From Hyphomicrobiales bacterium (GTDB lineage: Bacteria; Pseudomonadota; Alphaproteobacteria; Rhizobiales; Rhizobiaceae): a stretch of DNA of 64,000 nt. The translations under genes and the position numbers were made by a program. Below are positions 17,547-28,281 of this stretch, piece by piece (the first letter of the stretch is position 1; every line of letters starts with the position of its first letter). A model generated the notes under the pieces. That model saw only the letters and a list, made by a program, of their open reading frames with translations. It searched no databases and was not told the DNA's origin. Location of the stretch: positions 17,227 to 81,226 of the forward strand of contig UCLB01000023.1 in NCBI GenBank assembly GCA_900473205.1. The letters are read 5' to 3'.

Positions 17547-18149
17547 TCAAAGTTTCGTCTCGTCACGTTCGGTCTTTGCCGGCAAGGACGCAACCGGTTT
17601 TTCCGTCTTGGACGGATAAAAAGTGTAGGACAGCGTCAAAGTATGGATGCCCTTGGTTTCCCGAGCCTTTACGATCTCCGGATCGATGAAGAATACCACC
17701 GGCATTTCCAGTGTTTCACCCGGCTGCAAAGTCGTTTCGGTAAAGCAGAAACACTGCACCTTGTTGAAATAGGCACCGGCTTCCATGGGCGTCACGTTGA
17801 ACACGGCGCTGCCCGTGGTGGCGACTGGCGAGCGATTCGTCGCCTTGAAAGTCACCTGCACGGTTTCGCCAATGCGTGGCTCAACCATTTTATCGACCGG
17901 GCGGAAATCCCAGTTGAGGCCGGTGGAGGTGTTGGCGTCGAAGGTCACCTTCATCGTCTTGTCGAGAATGACATCCGAATATTGTTCGACGCGCTGGGTG
18001 GTGCCGTTATAGCCGGTCACCTGACAGAACAGGCGATAGAGCGGCACCGAGGCATAGGCCATGCCGACCATGCCGCAGACAAAAACCAGACACAGCACGA
18101 GAATCGAGCTGTTGCTCGTCTTCTTGCCCGTCGTTCCTGTTGTTGCCAT
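17547..18149 (-). CDS. ctaG: Cytochrome c oxidase assembly protein CtaG (Cox11)
   Basis: A 200-residue Cox11-type copper chaperone that delivers Cu to the CuB site of subunit I. One membrane helix lies at about residues 15-35, the rest is a periplasmic immunoglobulin-like domain, and the copper-binding CFCF motif is at residues 133-136. Cys42 after the helix is also conserved in the family. GGGGAGGAG precedes ATG 18149. It follows the 43-residue membrane protein by 28 bases. This is unrelated to the caa3 CtaG of Bacillus. Confidence 0.96.
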   Translation of the reverse strand: MATTGTTGKKTSNSSILVLCLVFVCGMVGMAYASVPLYRLFCQVTGYNGTTQRVEQYSDVILDKTMKVTFDANTSTGLNWDFRPVDKMVEPRIGETVQVTFKATNRSPVATTGSAVFNVTPMEAGAYFNKVQCFCFTETTLQPGETLEMPVVFFIDPEIVKARETKGIHTLTLSYTFYPSKTEKPVASLPAKTERDETKL

Positions 18150-18177
18150 GTCTCCTCCCCCTCTTTTCGTCCTGCGG

Positions 18178-18309
18178 TCAGAAACCGCCGATTTTTATGA
18201 TGGTGATGATGTAGAAAAGCACGACCAGCGCCGCCAGCAGGAGGCCGAGCGCAATGTTGCGCCCGCGTCTCGACCGCTTTTGTGCTTCGTTCAGCTTGAT
18301 GGTTTCCAT
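18178..18309 (-). CDS. Small single-pass membrane protein of the cta operon (CoxF-like)
   Basis: A 43-residue protein with a charged N-terminus ([17 protein letters not shown]) and one hydrophobic segment at about residues 19-39, topology N-in by the positive-inside rule. Its ATG overlaps the ctaB stop by one base (TAATG), indicating coupled translation. Small proteins in this position, between heme O synthase and Cox11, are present in many alphaproteobacteria and are sometimes labelled CoxF; the function is unknown. It may be an assembly factor or small subunit of the oxidase. The gene is short but supported by position, overlap and topology. Confidence 0.85.
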   Translation of the reverse strand: METIKLNEAQKRSRRGRNIALGLLLAALVVLFYIITIIKIGGF

Positions 18310-19262
18310 TATGCCGCTCCTCCAAACAACGTCAGAAATGACGGTGCGAGATGATCTGCCAGCAGGCCGGAGAAAATCGCGAACAGGTAAAATACCGAAT
18401 AGGCAAACATCTTCTTCGCCTGCACCATACGCTCATCACCATCAGGCATGCGTCTGACCGAGATGGAACAGTATATGAAAATGGCGCTGAGAACCGCTGC
18501 GAATATGCCGTAGCCCGCACCTGCAAGACCGGTGAAGTAAGGCGCAACCGCCGCAACCGCCGTCAGAACGGCATAGGCGATCATCTGGTTCTTGGTGGAG
18601 CGTTCGCCTGCAACATTCGGCATCATCGGAATGCCGACGGAGCCGTAGTCACGCATCTTGAACAGAGCGAGCGCCCAGAAATGCGCAGGCGTCCAGAGGA
18701 AGATGATGAGAAACAGAATGGTGCTATCGATGGACACGCCGCCGGTAACGCAGGCCCAGCCCAGCATGGGCGGAAAAGCACCGGCAGCACCGCCGATGAC
18801 GATGTTCTGCGGCGTCGAGCGCTTCAGCCACATGGTGTAAACGACGGCATAAAAGAAGATCGTGAATGCCAGAAGACCAGCCGCGAACCAGTTGACCGCA
18901 AGGCCGAGGATGGCGACCGAGAAGACCGAAAGCGTCAAGCCGAAAGCCAGCGCTTCGCCCGGCGCAACCCGACCAGATGGTATCGGGCGCTTGGCGGTGC
19001 GGGTCATGACGGCATCGATATCGGCGTCATACCACATGTTCAGCGCGCCGGATGCGCCAGCACCCACGGCAATACAGAGAATGGCAACCACGGCCAGCAC
19101 GGGATTGATCGTTCCCGGTGCGAGAACGAGCCCCGCAAAACCGGTGAAGACCACCAGCGACATGACGCGGGGTTTCAGCAATTCGAAATAATCGCGCGCA
19201 CCCGCTTCGGAAAGCTCGAGGCTTTCCATTCCCAGCGTGTCGCGATTGTCGATAACGGTCAT
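18309..19262 (-). CDS. ctaB: Heme O synthase (protoheme IX farnesyltransferase)
   Basis: A 317-residue UbiA-superfamily prenyltransferase that farnesylates heme b to heme o, precursor of heme a. The prenyl-diphosphate site [21 protein letters not shown] holds the DxxxD motif; about nine hydrophobic segments follow. The start is taken at ATG 19262 with AGGCAGG upstream; ATG 19277 would add five residues and longer frames lack homology. It lies between ctaD, 116 bases away, and the small membrane protein. Confidence 0.95.
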   Translation of the reverse strand: MTVIDNRDTLGMESLELSEAGARDYFELLKPRVMSLVVFTGFAGLVLAPGTINPVLAVVAILCIAVGAGASGALNMWYDADIDAVMTRTAKRPIPSGRVAPGEALAFGLTLSVFSVAILGLAVNWFAAGLLAFTIFFYAVVYTMWLKRSTPQNIVIGGAAGAFPPMLGWACVTGGVSIDSTILFLIIFLWTPAHFWALALFKMRDYGSVGIPMMPNVAGERSTKNQMIAYAVLTAVAAVAPYFTGLAGAGYGIFAAVLSAIFIYCSISVRRMPDGDERMVQAKKMFAYSVFYLFAIFSGLLADHLAPSFLTLFGGAA

Positions 19263-19378
19263 TTTTCCTGCCTTCATGGGAAACGCCGCGCATATTTGCG
19301 GCGCTCCATTGTGTTTTGTCTCAGCGTGAAACTGGCATTTATCATGTTCAGTCGGGATACACGCTTGGACAAAATGCC

Positions 19379-21094
<1,716 letters not shown>

Positions 21095-21099
21095 TTACG

Positions 21100-21996
21100 T
21101 TACTTGGTTTCATTTTCGGCGACCTGAACGGCGCTTGGCGCACCATCCACAGAAGCCATGAGCGCCCGGTTGGCACCGCTCAGATCGGAAGCGGCGGCAT
21201 CGTGCCAGGTTTTGTATTGCTCTTCGGAAACCACACGTATGGCGATTGGCATGAAGGCGTGATCCTTGCCGCAAAGCTCGGAACACTGCCCGTAATAAAG
21301 GCCTTCTTTTTCAGGCTTGAACCATGTTTCGTTGAGACGACCCGGTACGGCATCGATTTTTACGCCGAAAGCAGGCATAGCGAAAGCGTGAATGACATCG
21401 GTCGGCGCTGCTGTCACCAGCAGGCGAACCGTCTTGCCGACAGGAACAACCATTTCATTATCGACGGCCAGAAGGCGCGGATAACGGGCCTTGTCTTCCT
21501 TGCCAGCGGCGGCACGGTCGACGTCCTTCAGAAGGTAGCTGTCGAAAGCCAGCGCCTCGCCGCCTTCAACGGCAGCATATTCATAATTCCACTGCCACTG
21601 CGTCGCGGTGGCCTTCAGCGTCAGATCCGGGTTTTCCGGCTGCGTCAGCTGCGCATTGAGCAGGTTGAAGGACGGGAATGCCAGGAACATCAGGATGAGA
21701 ACCGGTGCCAGCGTCCAGACGATCTCGATGGCCGTGTTGTGGCTGGTTTTCGAGGGAACCGGATTGGCGCGGGCGCGGAACTTGACTGCAACGACAATCA
21801 ACAGAGCGAGCACGAACAGCGTGACCGGAACGATAAACCAGAGCGTATATTGTTCGAACCAGCGAATCTCATGCATGATGGGCGTCGCCGCCTCCTGCAA
21901 CCCCATCTGCCACTCTCTCGGCTGGTCAGCGTGCGCGCTGGCAGCCGTGAGCAGACAGATACTGCCCACCAAGCTTGCGTAAATTCTGTTAGTCAC
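21100..21996 (-). CDS. ctaC: Cytochrome c oxidase subunit II
   Basis: A 298-residue subunit II with a signal peptide (to about residue 24), two membrane helices (about 50-73 and 92-112) and a periplasmic cupredoxin domain carrying the CuA centre: His203, Cys238, Cys242, His246 and Met249 (CSELCGKDHAFM). The aromatic electron-entry patch is QWQWNYEY at 133-140. The start is GTG 21996 with GGGAGAGG upstream. A perfect FNR/FixK-type palindrome lies 20 bases before the start codon. It is the first gene of the cta block. Confidence 0.97.
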   Translation of the reverse strand: MTNRIYASLVGSICLLTAASAHADQPREWQMGLQEAATPIMHEIRWFEQYTLWFIVPVTLFVLALLIVVAVKFRARANPVPSKTSHNTAIEIVWTLAPVLILMFLAFPSFNLLNAQLTQPENPDLTLKATATQWQWNYEYAAVEGGEALAFDSYLLKDVDRAAAGKEDKARYPRLLAVDNEMVVPVGKTVRLLVTAAPTDVIHAFAMPAFGVKIDAVPGRLNETWFKPEKEGLYYGQCSELCGKDHAFMPIAIRVVSEEQYKTWHDAAASDLSGANRALMASVDGAPSAVQVAENETK

Positions 21997-22326
21997 GGTA
22001 CCTCTCCCTCACGCGTTTGATCATGATCAATCTCAAACGCAGAATCCATGCTTATAGAGTAGACTTCAAATCATAGTTTGCCCTTCGCCGCAATATCGCC
22101 TTGGTTGGCAAGCCACGCATTTTTAACGCTATACGTTCTCTGTGTTAAATGCGCCGAAGCCCGGCAAATGGGCACTCAAAACCACCGCCGGTTGCCAAAC
22201 CGGGACATGCAGAGCACGGCGAAGTCCTATTTTGGCCGCACTCCCTTGGAATTGAGGACGGCGGCTCTTTCCTTTCCCGAACGGCAAGTCAAAATAGCCG
22301 CACTGATTCGAATTCCAGAGGTATCC
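21997..22326. other. Intergenic control region between ctaC and the IalB gene
   Basis: A 330-base divergent region. It holds the ctaC leader with its FNR/FixK-type palindrome (22017-22030) and must contain promoters for both directions. I see no convincing coding frame; short open frames that extend the IalB gene upstream to 22078 lack homology. Confidence 0.6.
22017..22030. promoter_or_regulatory. FNR/FixK-type palindrome in the ctaC leader
   Basis: TTGATCATGATCAA is a perfect TTGAT-N4-ATCAA palindrome, the consensus of FNR, FnrN and FixK regulators. It ends 20 bases upstream of the ctaC GTG, next to the ribosome-binding site, a position more suited to repression than to activation. The sequence is direct; the regulator is inferred. 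Confidence 0.7.
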
Positions 22327-22845
22327 ATGCGTCTGTCTCCGATTGCGCGCGCTTTTCTTATCGCCGCCGGTCTTTCCATTATCGTTCCCGCTGCGGGTTT
22401 TGCCCAACAGCAGCCGGGTACGCCAAAATCGACGCATGGCGCCTGGTCTGTCATTTGCGACAAGCCCGCTGGCGCATCCGAAGAGCAATGCGCGCTGATG
22501 CAGAACGTGATTGCGGACGACCGGCCGGAAGTCGGCCTATCCGTCGTCATTCTCAAAACGGCGGATCGCAAATCCCGCATCCTGCGCATTCTCGCGCCGC
22601 TCGGCGTGCTGCTGAAGGACGGGATGGAGCTTTACATCGATAACAACAATATCGGCCGCGCCTATTTCACCCGCTGCTTCTCCGAAGGCTGCTATGTGGA
22701 AGTCGATATCGATGACGAACTGCTGAAGGTTCTGCGCGCTGGCAAGAATGCCGTGTTTGCGCTGCGTGAATCCGTCGATCAGGACCGCGTCGGCATTCCC
22801 ATAGAACTTCGCGGCTTTGCCGAAGGCTACGACGCACTGCCATAA
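22327..22845 (+). CDS. Invasion-associated locus B (IalB) family protein
   Basis: A 172-residue secreted protein with a signal peptide (cleavage near residue 26, GFAQQ) and the IalB fold, characterised by WSVICDKPAG-type start of the mature domain and paired cysteines (about Cys41, Cys55, Cys113 and Cys118). Named after a Bartonella invasion locus, but most alphaproteobacterial members are of unknown function and are probably periplasmic. AGAGG precedes ATG 22327. It stands alone between ctaC, which is divergent, and tldD, 65 bases downstream. Confidence 0.9.
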   Translation: MRLSPIARAFLIAAGLSIIVPAAGFAQQQPGTPKSTHGAWSVICDKPAGASEEQCALMQNVIADDRPEVGLSVVILKTADRKSRILRILAPLGVLLKDGMELYIDNNNIGRAYFTRCFSEGCYVEVDIDDELLKVLRAGKNAVFALRESVDQDRVGIPIELRGFAEGYDALP

Positions 22846-22910
22846 GCAATCTTGCGCCTTGCGGCTCCAGCACTTAAATGCGCTGTTAACAGCCACGACT
22901 GGAGCCTGCG

Positions 22911-24326
22911 ATGACCCAAGACCTCTTGACCCTGTTCGATTGCGATGAAGGACAGTTGAGCGCCCAGATCGCCGATGCGCTTTCCGGTGCTGACGACGGC
23001 GAATTGTTTGTTGAACACGCCCAATCGGAATCGCTGACCTTCGACAATGGTCGCCTCAAGGGCGGCAGCTTCAACACGGACCAGGGTTTCGGTCTTCGCG
23101 CCGTGGCCGGTGAGACCGTGGGTTATGCGCATGCGGGCGAGCTTTCGCTGGGTGCGCTGAAGCGCGCCTCCGACGCCGTTGGCGCGGTGACCAAAGGCTA
23201 TTCCGGCTCCTATGCCGCAGCCCCGCAGCGCACCAACAAGAAGCTTTACGGCGACGAGAACCCGATTGGCGCGCCGAGCTTTGAGGAAAAGGTCAAGCTT
23301 CTTACCGAAATCGACGCCTATTTGCGCGACAAGGACCCCAAGGTCCGCCAAGTGACGGCCAGCGTTTCGGCAAGCTGGCAGGTGGTGGATATTCTGCGCG
23401 CCGATGGCCATCGCGTCAGCGATATCCGCCCGATGACCCGCATCAATATTTCCGTGGTGGCTGGCGAAGGCGACCGGCAGGAAAGCGGTTCGTACGGCAT
23501 CGGCGGTCGTGTTGGCTTTGGCGATTTCATCACCACCGAAAACTGGCAGCGCGGCGCAGATGAAGCCTTGCGGCAGGCTCTGGTCAACCTCACCGCCATC
23601 GATGCGCCTGCGGGCACCATGGATGTGGTGCTGGGCTCCGGCTGGCCGGGCGTGATGTTGCATGAAGCCGTCGGCCACGGCCTGGAAGGCGACTTCAACC
23701 GCAAGAAAACCTCGGCCTTTGCGGGCCTGCTGGGAGAGATGGTGGCAGCACCTGGTGTGACCGTGGTGGATGATGGCACCATCGACAATCGCCGCGGCTC
23801 TCTGACCATCGACGACGAGGGCACGCCTTCAGGGTACAATGTCCTGATCGAAAACGGCAAGCTTGTCGGTTACATGCAGGACCGACAGAACGCTCGCCTG
23901 ATGGGCATGAAAGCGACCGGCAACGGTCGTCGTCAGGGCTATTCGCATGTGCCCATGCCGCGCATGACCAACACTTACATGCTGGGCGGTGATAAAACGC
24001 CGGAAGAAATCATCGCATCGGTCAAGAAGGGCATCTATGCGGTGTCCTTCGGCGGTGGTCAGGTGGATATCACCTCCGGCAAATTTGTTTTCGGCTGCAC
24101 GGAAGCCTATCTCATCGAAAACGGCAAGATCGGCGCGCCGGTCAAGGGCGCCATGCTTATCGGCAACGGGCCTGATGCGATGAAGCGCGTAACGATGATC
24201 GGCAACGACATGAAGCTCGATACCGGCATCGGCAATTGCGGCAAGGCAGGCCAGTGGGTGCCCGTCGGCGTCGGCCAGCCGCATCTGCGCATGGACCAGA
24301 TTACCGTGGGCGGGACGAAGGCTTAG
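22911..24326 (+). CDS. tldD: Metalloprotease TldD
   Basis: A 471-residue TldD subunit of the TldD/TldE (PmbA) zinc protease, which in other bacteria trims microcin B17 and degrades CcdA antitoxin. The zinc motif HEAVGH is at residues 251-256 and is the mark of TldD rather than the inactive TldE partner. Length is as expected (about 480). GGAG lies 8 bases before ATG 22911. No tldE gene is in the window. Cytoplasmic. Confidence 0.96.
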   Translation: MTQDLLTLFDCDEGQLSAQIADALSGADDGELFVEHAQSESLTFDNGRLKGGSFNTDQGFGLRAVAGETVGYAHAGELSLGALKRASDAVGAVTKGYSGSYAAAPQRTNKKLYGDENPIGAPSFEEKVKLLTEIDAYLRDKDPKVRQVTASVSASWQVVDILRADGHRVSDIRPMTRINISVVAGEGDRQESGSYGIGGRVGFGDFITTENWQRGADEALRQALVNLTAIDAPAGTMDVVLGSGWPGVMLHEAVGHGLEGDFNRKKTSAFAGLLGEMVAAPGVTVVDDGTIDNRRGSLTIDDEGTPSGYNVLIENGKLVGYMQDRQNARLMGMKATGNGRRQGYSHVPMPRMTNTYMLGGDKTPEEIIASVKKGIYAVSFGGGQVDITSGKFVFGCTEAYLIENGKIGAPVKGAMLIGNGPDAMKRVTMIGNDMKLDTGIGNCGKAGQWVPVGVGQPHLRMDQITVGGTKA

Positions 24327-24458
24327 GAAAGCCTTCTGGTGCAGAAAGACATTGCTGCCATTCTCTTCGCAACTGCAACGTTTCCGCCGCAACGGAGTTA
24401 CCTTTGCTGCGCATAAGCGCTATAGCAATTGTGTTTTTAAAGGTGACATGGCCCAAAA

Positions 24459-24896
24459 ATGACTTTTACAGATAATGCCCTTGTTCCTGAACTGGCCGTG
24501 AGTGACTGGCCGAGAAGCCGGTCTTTTTATTGCGATCTCATTGGTTTTCATGTGGTTTATGAAAGACCTGAAGAAGGCTTCACCTATCTGGCGCTGGGCG
24601 ATGCGCAGCTGATGATCGACCAGATCGGTGCCGGGCGTACCTTCGAAGACGAAACCAGACCGATGACATATCCATTGGGGCAAGGCATGAACCTGCAATT
24701 GGTGGTGCCATCGCTGGAGGCCATTCTCGAGCGGCTGGAGCGCGCGGAAATTTCGCTGTTTCTGCCGCTGGAAGAGAAGTGGTATCGGCGCGGCGAGACC
24801 GAAGTCGGCAACCGACAATTCGTCGTCGCCGACCCGGACGGTTATCTCATCCGGCCTTTCGAAAGCCTGGGCGAGCGCCCATTCCGGTTCGGCTAA
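24459..24896 (+). CDS. VOC family protein (glyoxalase / bleomycin-resistance fold)
   Basis: A 145-residue vicinal-oxygen-chelate protein with two beta-alpha-beta-beta-beta modules. The N-terminus NALVPELAVSDWPRSRSFYCDLIGF and the C-terminal VVADPDGYLIRPFE are typical. Members include bleomycin-binding proteins, glyoxalases and dioxygenases; sequence alone does not decide which. It ends 3 bases before the HAD gene, so the two are co-transcribed. A four-codon frame ending across the ATG is probably chance. Confidence 0.87.
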   Translation: MTFTDNALVPELAVSDWPRSRSFYCDLIGFHVVYERPEEGFTYLALGDAQLMIDQIGAGRTFEDETRPMTYPLGQGMNLQLVVPSLEAILERLERAEISLFLPLEEKWYRRGETEVGNRQFVVADPDGYLIRPFESLGERPFRFG

Positions 24897-24899
24897 ACG

Positions 24900-25571
24900 A
24901 TGGCGGGGGTGTTGCGCAGACCAAAAGCGGTCATTTTCGACATGGATGGGCTGCTGATCGAAAGCGAGAAGCACTACCGGGATTCATTTCTGGCCGCTTC
25001 CGACGAGGGCGGACACGGCATGGCTGTCGATGTCTATCAACGGGTCTGCGGCAGTCCGTGGGATGTGATCACCAAGACCATTCGCACCGAATATGGTGAG
25101 GATTTTCCAATGGATGCTTTCCGCGATGCCTGGCTTCGGCATCTGGCGATCCAGATGGCGGATGGTGTGGCGCTGAAAGCGGGTGTTCTCGAAATCCTCG
25201 ATCTGTTGGATGAACTCGGCCTGCCGCGGGCCATCGCCACCTCGTCCGGCCATGAATCCGTCAATCGTCACCTCGGCCCTTTCGATGTTTTGCGTCGCTT
25301 CGACCACGTTCTCGCGCGTGGCGATTACGCCGAGCCGAAGCCATCGCCCCAGCCCTATCTGACCGCCGCCGAACGTCTCGGCATCGATCCCCGGGATTGC
25401 GTGGCGCTTGAGGATTCCTATCACGGCGTTCAGTCCGCGTGGAGCGCTGGGACGCAGACGATCATGGTTCCGGATGTCGCGCCCGCAACGGAAGCGATGC
25501 GCGAGAAATGCGTGGCGATCTGTGATAGTCTTTTCGACGTTGCGACGCTTCTGAAATCCTCCCACAGCTGA
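24900..25571 (+). CDS. HAD family hydrolase (beta-phosphoglucomutase-like)
   Basis: A 223-residue HAD phosphatase with a small cap. Motif I is VIFDMDGLLIES near residues 11-22, motif II ATSSGHESV, motif III in the EPKPSPQPYL segment and motif IV VALEDSYHGVQSAWSAG. Related proteins dephosphorylate sugar phosphates; the substrate here is unknown. It is 3 bases downstream of the VOC gene and converges on pdxH, with a hairpin between. Confidence 0.9.
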   Translation: MAGVLRRPKAVIFDMDGLLIESEKHYRDSFLAASDEGGHGMAVDVYQRVCGSPWDVITKTIRTEYGEDFPMDAFRDAWLRHLAIQMADGVALKAGVLEILDLLDELGLPRAIATSSGHESVNRHLGPFDVLRRFDHVLARGDYAEPKPSPQPYLTAAERLGIDPRDCVALEDSYHGVQSAWSAGTQTIMVPDVAPATEAMREKCVAICDSLFDVATLLKSSHS

Positions 25572-25596
25572 AGAGCGCTGGCCGATAAGGATCATG

Positions 25597-25619
25597 CGGC
25601 ACGACTTTTCAGCGTGCCG
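25597..25619. terminator. Hairpin between convergent HAD and pdxH genes
   Basis: A perfect 7-base stem CGGCACG/CGTGCCG with a 9-base T-rich loop between two convergent genes; probably a bidirectional terminator, though T runs are poor. Confidence 0.5.
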
Positions 25620-25631
25620 GATGTTGATGAA

Positions 25632-26252
25632 TCACGGATACATCCGCACCTTCGACCATGGTCCTTCAGGCGTATCGCGGCGGAATTCGACGCGGTCGTG
25701 CAGGCGGAATTTGCGGTCGTGCCAGAATTCGATGGTCAGTGGCTGAATGCGAAAGCCTGACCAGTGTGGCGGGCGAGGAATATCGCCGATGGCATATTTG
25801 GCGGTATATTCGGCCACTGCCTTTTCCAGCGCAAAACGGCTTTCCAGCGGACGCGACTGTTTGGATGCCCAGGCACCGATGCGGCTGCCGCGTGGGCGCG
25901 ACGCGTAATATTCATCCGCTTCCGCATCGCTGACGACTTCCACCAGACCGCGCACGCGCACCTGTCTGCGCAGGCTTTTCCAGTGAAAACACATGGCCGC
26001 CTTTTTTTGGCCAAGCAGTTCGTGGCCTTTGCGGCTTTCGAAGTTGGTATAGAAAACAAAGCCCCGCTCATCGGCATGTTTCAACAGAACCATACGCACG
26101 CTGGGCATGCCTTCCTCATCCACGGATGCGAGCGCGACCGCGTTCGGGTCGTTTATTTCCTCGGCTGTTGCATCGCGCAACCAGTCCGCAAAAAGTGAGA
26201 AAGGTTCATTTTCCTCAGTAAAGTCACTGGATGTTAACCGGCTTTCCGACAT
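25632..26252 (-). CDS. pdxH: Pyridoxamine 5'-phosphate oxidase
   Basis: A 206-residue FMN-dependent oxidase that converts pyridoxine or pyridoxamine 5'-phosphate to PLP. The FMN region [18 protein letters not shown] and the C-terminal [21 protein letters not shown] are diagnostic. Length matches the family (about 200-220). AGGAGC lies 13 bases from the ATG, which is a longer spacing than usual. It is divergent from the lipoprotein gene at 26310 and convergent with the HAD gene. Confidence 0.96.
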   Translation of the reverse strand: MSESRLTSSDFTEENEPFSLFADWLRDATAEEINDPNAVALASVDEEGMPSVRMVLLKHADERGFVFYTNFESRKGHELLGQKKAAMCFHWKSLRRQVRVRGLVEVVSDAEADEYYASRPRGSRIGAWASKQSRPLESRFALEKAVAEYTAKYAIGDIPRPPHWSGFRIQPLTIEFWHDRKFRLHDRVEFRRDTPEGPWSKVRMYP

Positions 26253-26309
26253 ATTGAATAAAATGCTCCTGAGCTGATTTGCACACCAGAGATGGATTCT
26301 GGTTTATAG

Positions 26310-26759
26310 ATGGTGAACGTCATAGCAAAGTCGAACAGTCGAACAAAGAGCTTCTTGTCCTCAGTCGTGGGTGTTTCCGCAACTGCTTGCATGGCTGCCA
26401 TGTTGACCAGCTGCGTCAGCCTCGATCTGTTCGGTGGCGAGAAGGTCGATCGATCCTTGTCCACGGCTTCCGTTCCCAACCAGCCCAACACCCAGACACA
26501 GTCCGACGATACGACCATCCGCAACGCTGTGACCTCTGCCGATCTCGCCAAGATTTCGGATTCCCCCCTGCCCTGGGCCAACGCGGCCACCGGCAGTGCA
26601 GGTGTCGTAACCGCCATTCGCGAAGACCGCACCAGCGGCTTCGTCTGCCGCGAATTCGACACCACCCGCCATTCCTTCGAGGGCGTTGCCAGCTATAGCG
26701 GCCAGGCATGTCTTTCCGAAACGGGTGAATGGCTGATGACCCGCTTCAACCAGAAATAA
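26310..26759 (+). CDS. Outer-membrane lipoprotein, RT0821/Lpp0805 surface-protein family
   Basis: A 149-residue lipoprotein. The lipobox is MLTSC with the modified Cys at residue 35. A Ser/Thr/Gln-rich linker (about 45-70) leads to a globular domain that holds two more cysteines (GFVCREFDT and GQACLSETGEW), the pattern of the family named after Rickettsia RT0821 surface protein, related to 17-kDa antigens. Function is unknown; an envelope role is inferred. It is divergent from pdxH with 57 bases between. Confidence 0.85.
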   Translation: MVNVIAKSNSRTKSFLSSVVGVSATACMAAMLTSCVSLDLFGGEKVDRSLSTASVPNQPNTQTQSDDTTIRNAVTSADLAKISDSPLPWANAATGSAGVVTAIREDRTSGFVCREFDTTRHSFEGVASYSGQACLSETGEWLMTRFNQK

Positions 26760-26978
26760 AGCGTTTACCCTGTCTTTCAGAACAGGTCGGCCAAGCCCCG
26801 CTGCGGGCGGCCCGTAAAGGTCTGATTAGCAACTTCTTGCCACAGTCAAATCCGAATTGAAAACGAACGATGCAACGCAATTGAAGCTGCGCACGTTCAA
26901 GGCGGGTGTACTTCGTGTTGCAGGCTTTTCATGATGAAAATATTGGGCCTCAGCCGACAAGCGTAATTGGTGGTTCGG

Positions 26979-28067
26979 ATGCGTGATCCTTACTCTATTC
27001 TCGGCGTTCAAAGAGACGCCGGATCGGATGAAATCAAGGCGGCCTGGCGGTCGCAGGCCAAAGCCGTGCATCCTGATCACAACCAGACAGACCCCGATGC
27101 CACCGCCCGCTTTGCAGAAGTTGGTCAGGCCTATGATTTGTTGAAAGACCCCAAGAAGCGCGGTCTTTACGATCAGGCCAGACGTGCCGCCGAAAACAAG
27201 AAACGCGACCAGACCATCATTCAGCAGCGCGAAGCGGCCAAACAGGCAGCAGCGCGTGCCAAAGCCGCTGAAAAGCTGATGGAAGAACTCGCCAGAGCCC
27301 AGGCCCGCACCACCAAGGCCGAGGCACCGACAGACACAAATGCCAAGCCTGAATCGGCCGAAGACATGCTGGAACGCATTTTCGGCGCAGAAGCCAAGGT
27401 GAAAGCGGCGTCCATCAAGACTGGCGCTGACGCATCCGAGACTGCGGCTGAAGACGGCTCGGCAACGCATGGCGACAAGACAGATGGCGGATCGGCCAGC
27501 TCCACCAGCTTCTTCGCAGCTCTGCTCCGCCGCATTCGCCGAGCACCTGTTGTTCCCGAAAAGGCTCCTGATATCACTGCAGAAGCCACCGTCTCCGTCA
27601 CCGATCTGATCGAGCAGAAATGGATGACGATCAATATGCCTGAGGACCGGGAGGTTCGCTTTCAGCTGGAACCCGGCATGACGGATGGTTACGTCGTACG
27701 GCTGAAGGGCCAGGGACTGAAACTGCCCGAAGCCGCGCGTGGCGATCTGGTGGTGACGCTTCTTGCTTCCCGTGAAGGCCCCTTCTCCATTCAGAATTTC
27801 GATATCCACACGACTTTGCCAATCTCGTTGGCAGACGCTGTGCTGGGTTGTGAGGCCGCCGTTCAATCACCGCATGGCGAATTGAAGGTGGCGGTTCCGG
27901 CATGGTCCGGCTCCGACCGCGCCATTCGCGTGGAAGGCAAGGGCCTGGCAGATGGCACGGGCGGTCACGGCGATTTCGTCGTTGAACTGCGTATCGTGCT
28001 TCTGGATACGCCTGATGCCAAGGTGATGGACCTGATGCGCCACATGCGCGAAGGGCTTTATCTCTAG
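26979..28067 (+). CDS. DnaJ C-terminal domain co-chaperone (CbpA-like)
   Basis: A 362-residue J-domain protein. The J domain spans about residues 2-67, with the HPD motif at 31-33 that stimulates DnaK. A long Lys/Ala/Glu-rich, probably coiled-coil and disordered stretch (70-180) follows, then a C-terminal DnaJ_C substrate-binding domain (190-355). The cysteine-rich zinc finger of true DnaJ is missing, so it is CbpA-like. ATG 26979 gives the canonical start MRDPYSILGV; TTG 26967 upstream is possible. It stands alone. Confidence 0.92.
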   Translation: MRDPYSILGVQRDAGSDEIKAAWRSQAKAVHPDHNQTDPDATARFAEVGQAYDLLKDPKKRGLYDQARRAAENKKRDQTIIQQREAAKQAAARAKAAEKLMEELARAQARTTKAEAPTDTNAKPESAEDMLERIFGAEAKVKAASIKTGADASETAAEDGSATHGDKTDGGSASSTSFFAALLRRIRRAPVVPEKAPDITAEATVSVTDLIEQKWMTINMPEDREVRFQLEPGMTDGYVVRLKGQGLKLPEAARGDLVVTLLASREGPFSIQNFDIHTTLPISLADAVLGCEAAVQSPHGELKVAVPAWSGSDRAIRVEGKGLADGTGGHGDFVVELRIVLLDTPDAKVMDLMRHMREGLYL

Positions 28068-28077
28068 GCTGTGACCA

Positions 28078-28109
28078 GTGCCGCATAGCCGATTACCGGC
28101 TTTCGGCAC
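28078..28109 (+). terminator. Double hairpin terminator after the J-domain gene
   Basis: Nested stems GTGCCG/CGGCAC and AGCCG/CGGCT lie 10 bases after the stop and are followed by a short T run (TTTT). It is a probable terminator. Confidence 0.55.
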
Positions 28110-28281
28110 GGATTTTCCGGCTTTCACCCCGATAAATTGGCTTAACAAAGCGCAATTGTGCCGAAAGGCGTGAACAACGCGCCTTTATTGCATTCCGTCA
28201 CATGAGATGATCTGAGCCCTGCTTGAACCGGCGTTCGGCCTATGCCATAGGCAAGTTCGATTTAAGTATAGGGAGCATCCA

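Noticed and set aside
24448..24462. Four-codon frame ATGGCCCAAAAATGA overlapping the VOC start
   Set aside because: Very short; the overlap with the next ATG is likely chance.
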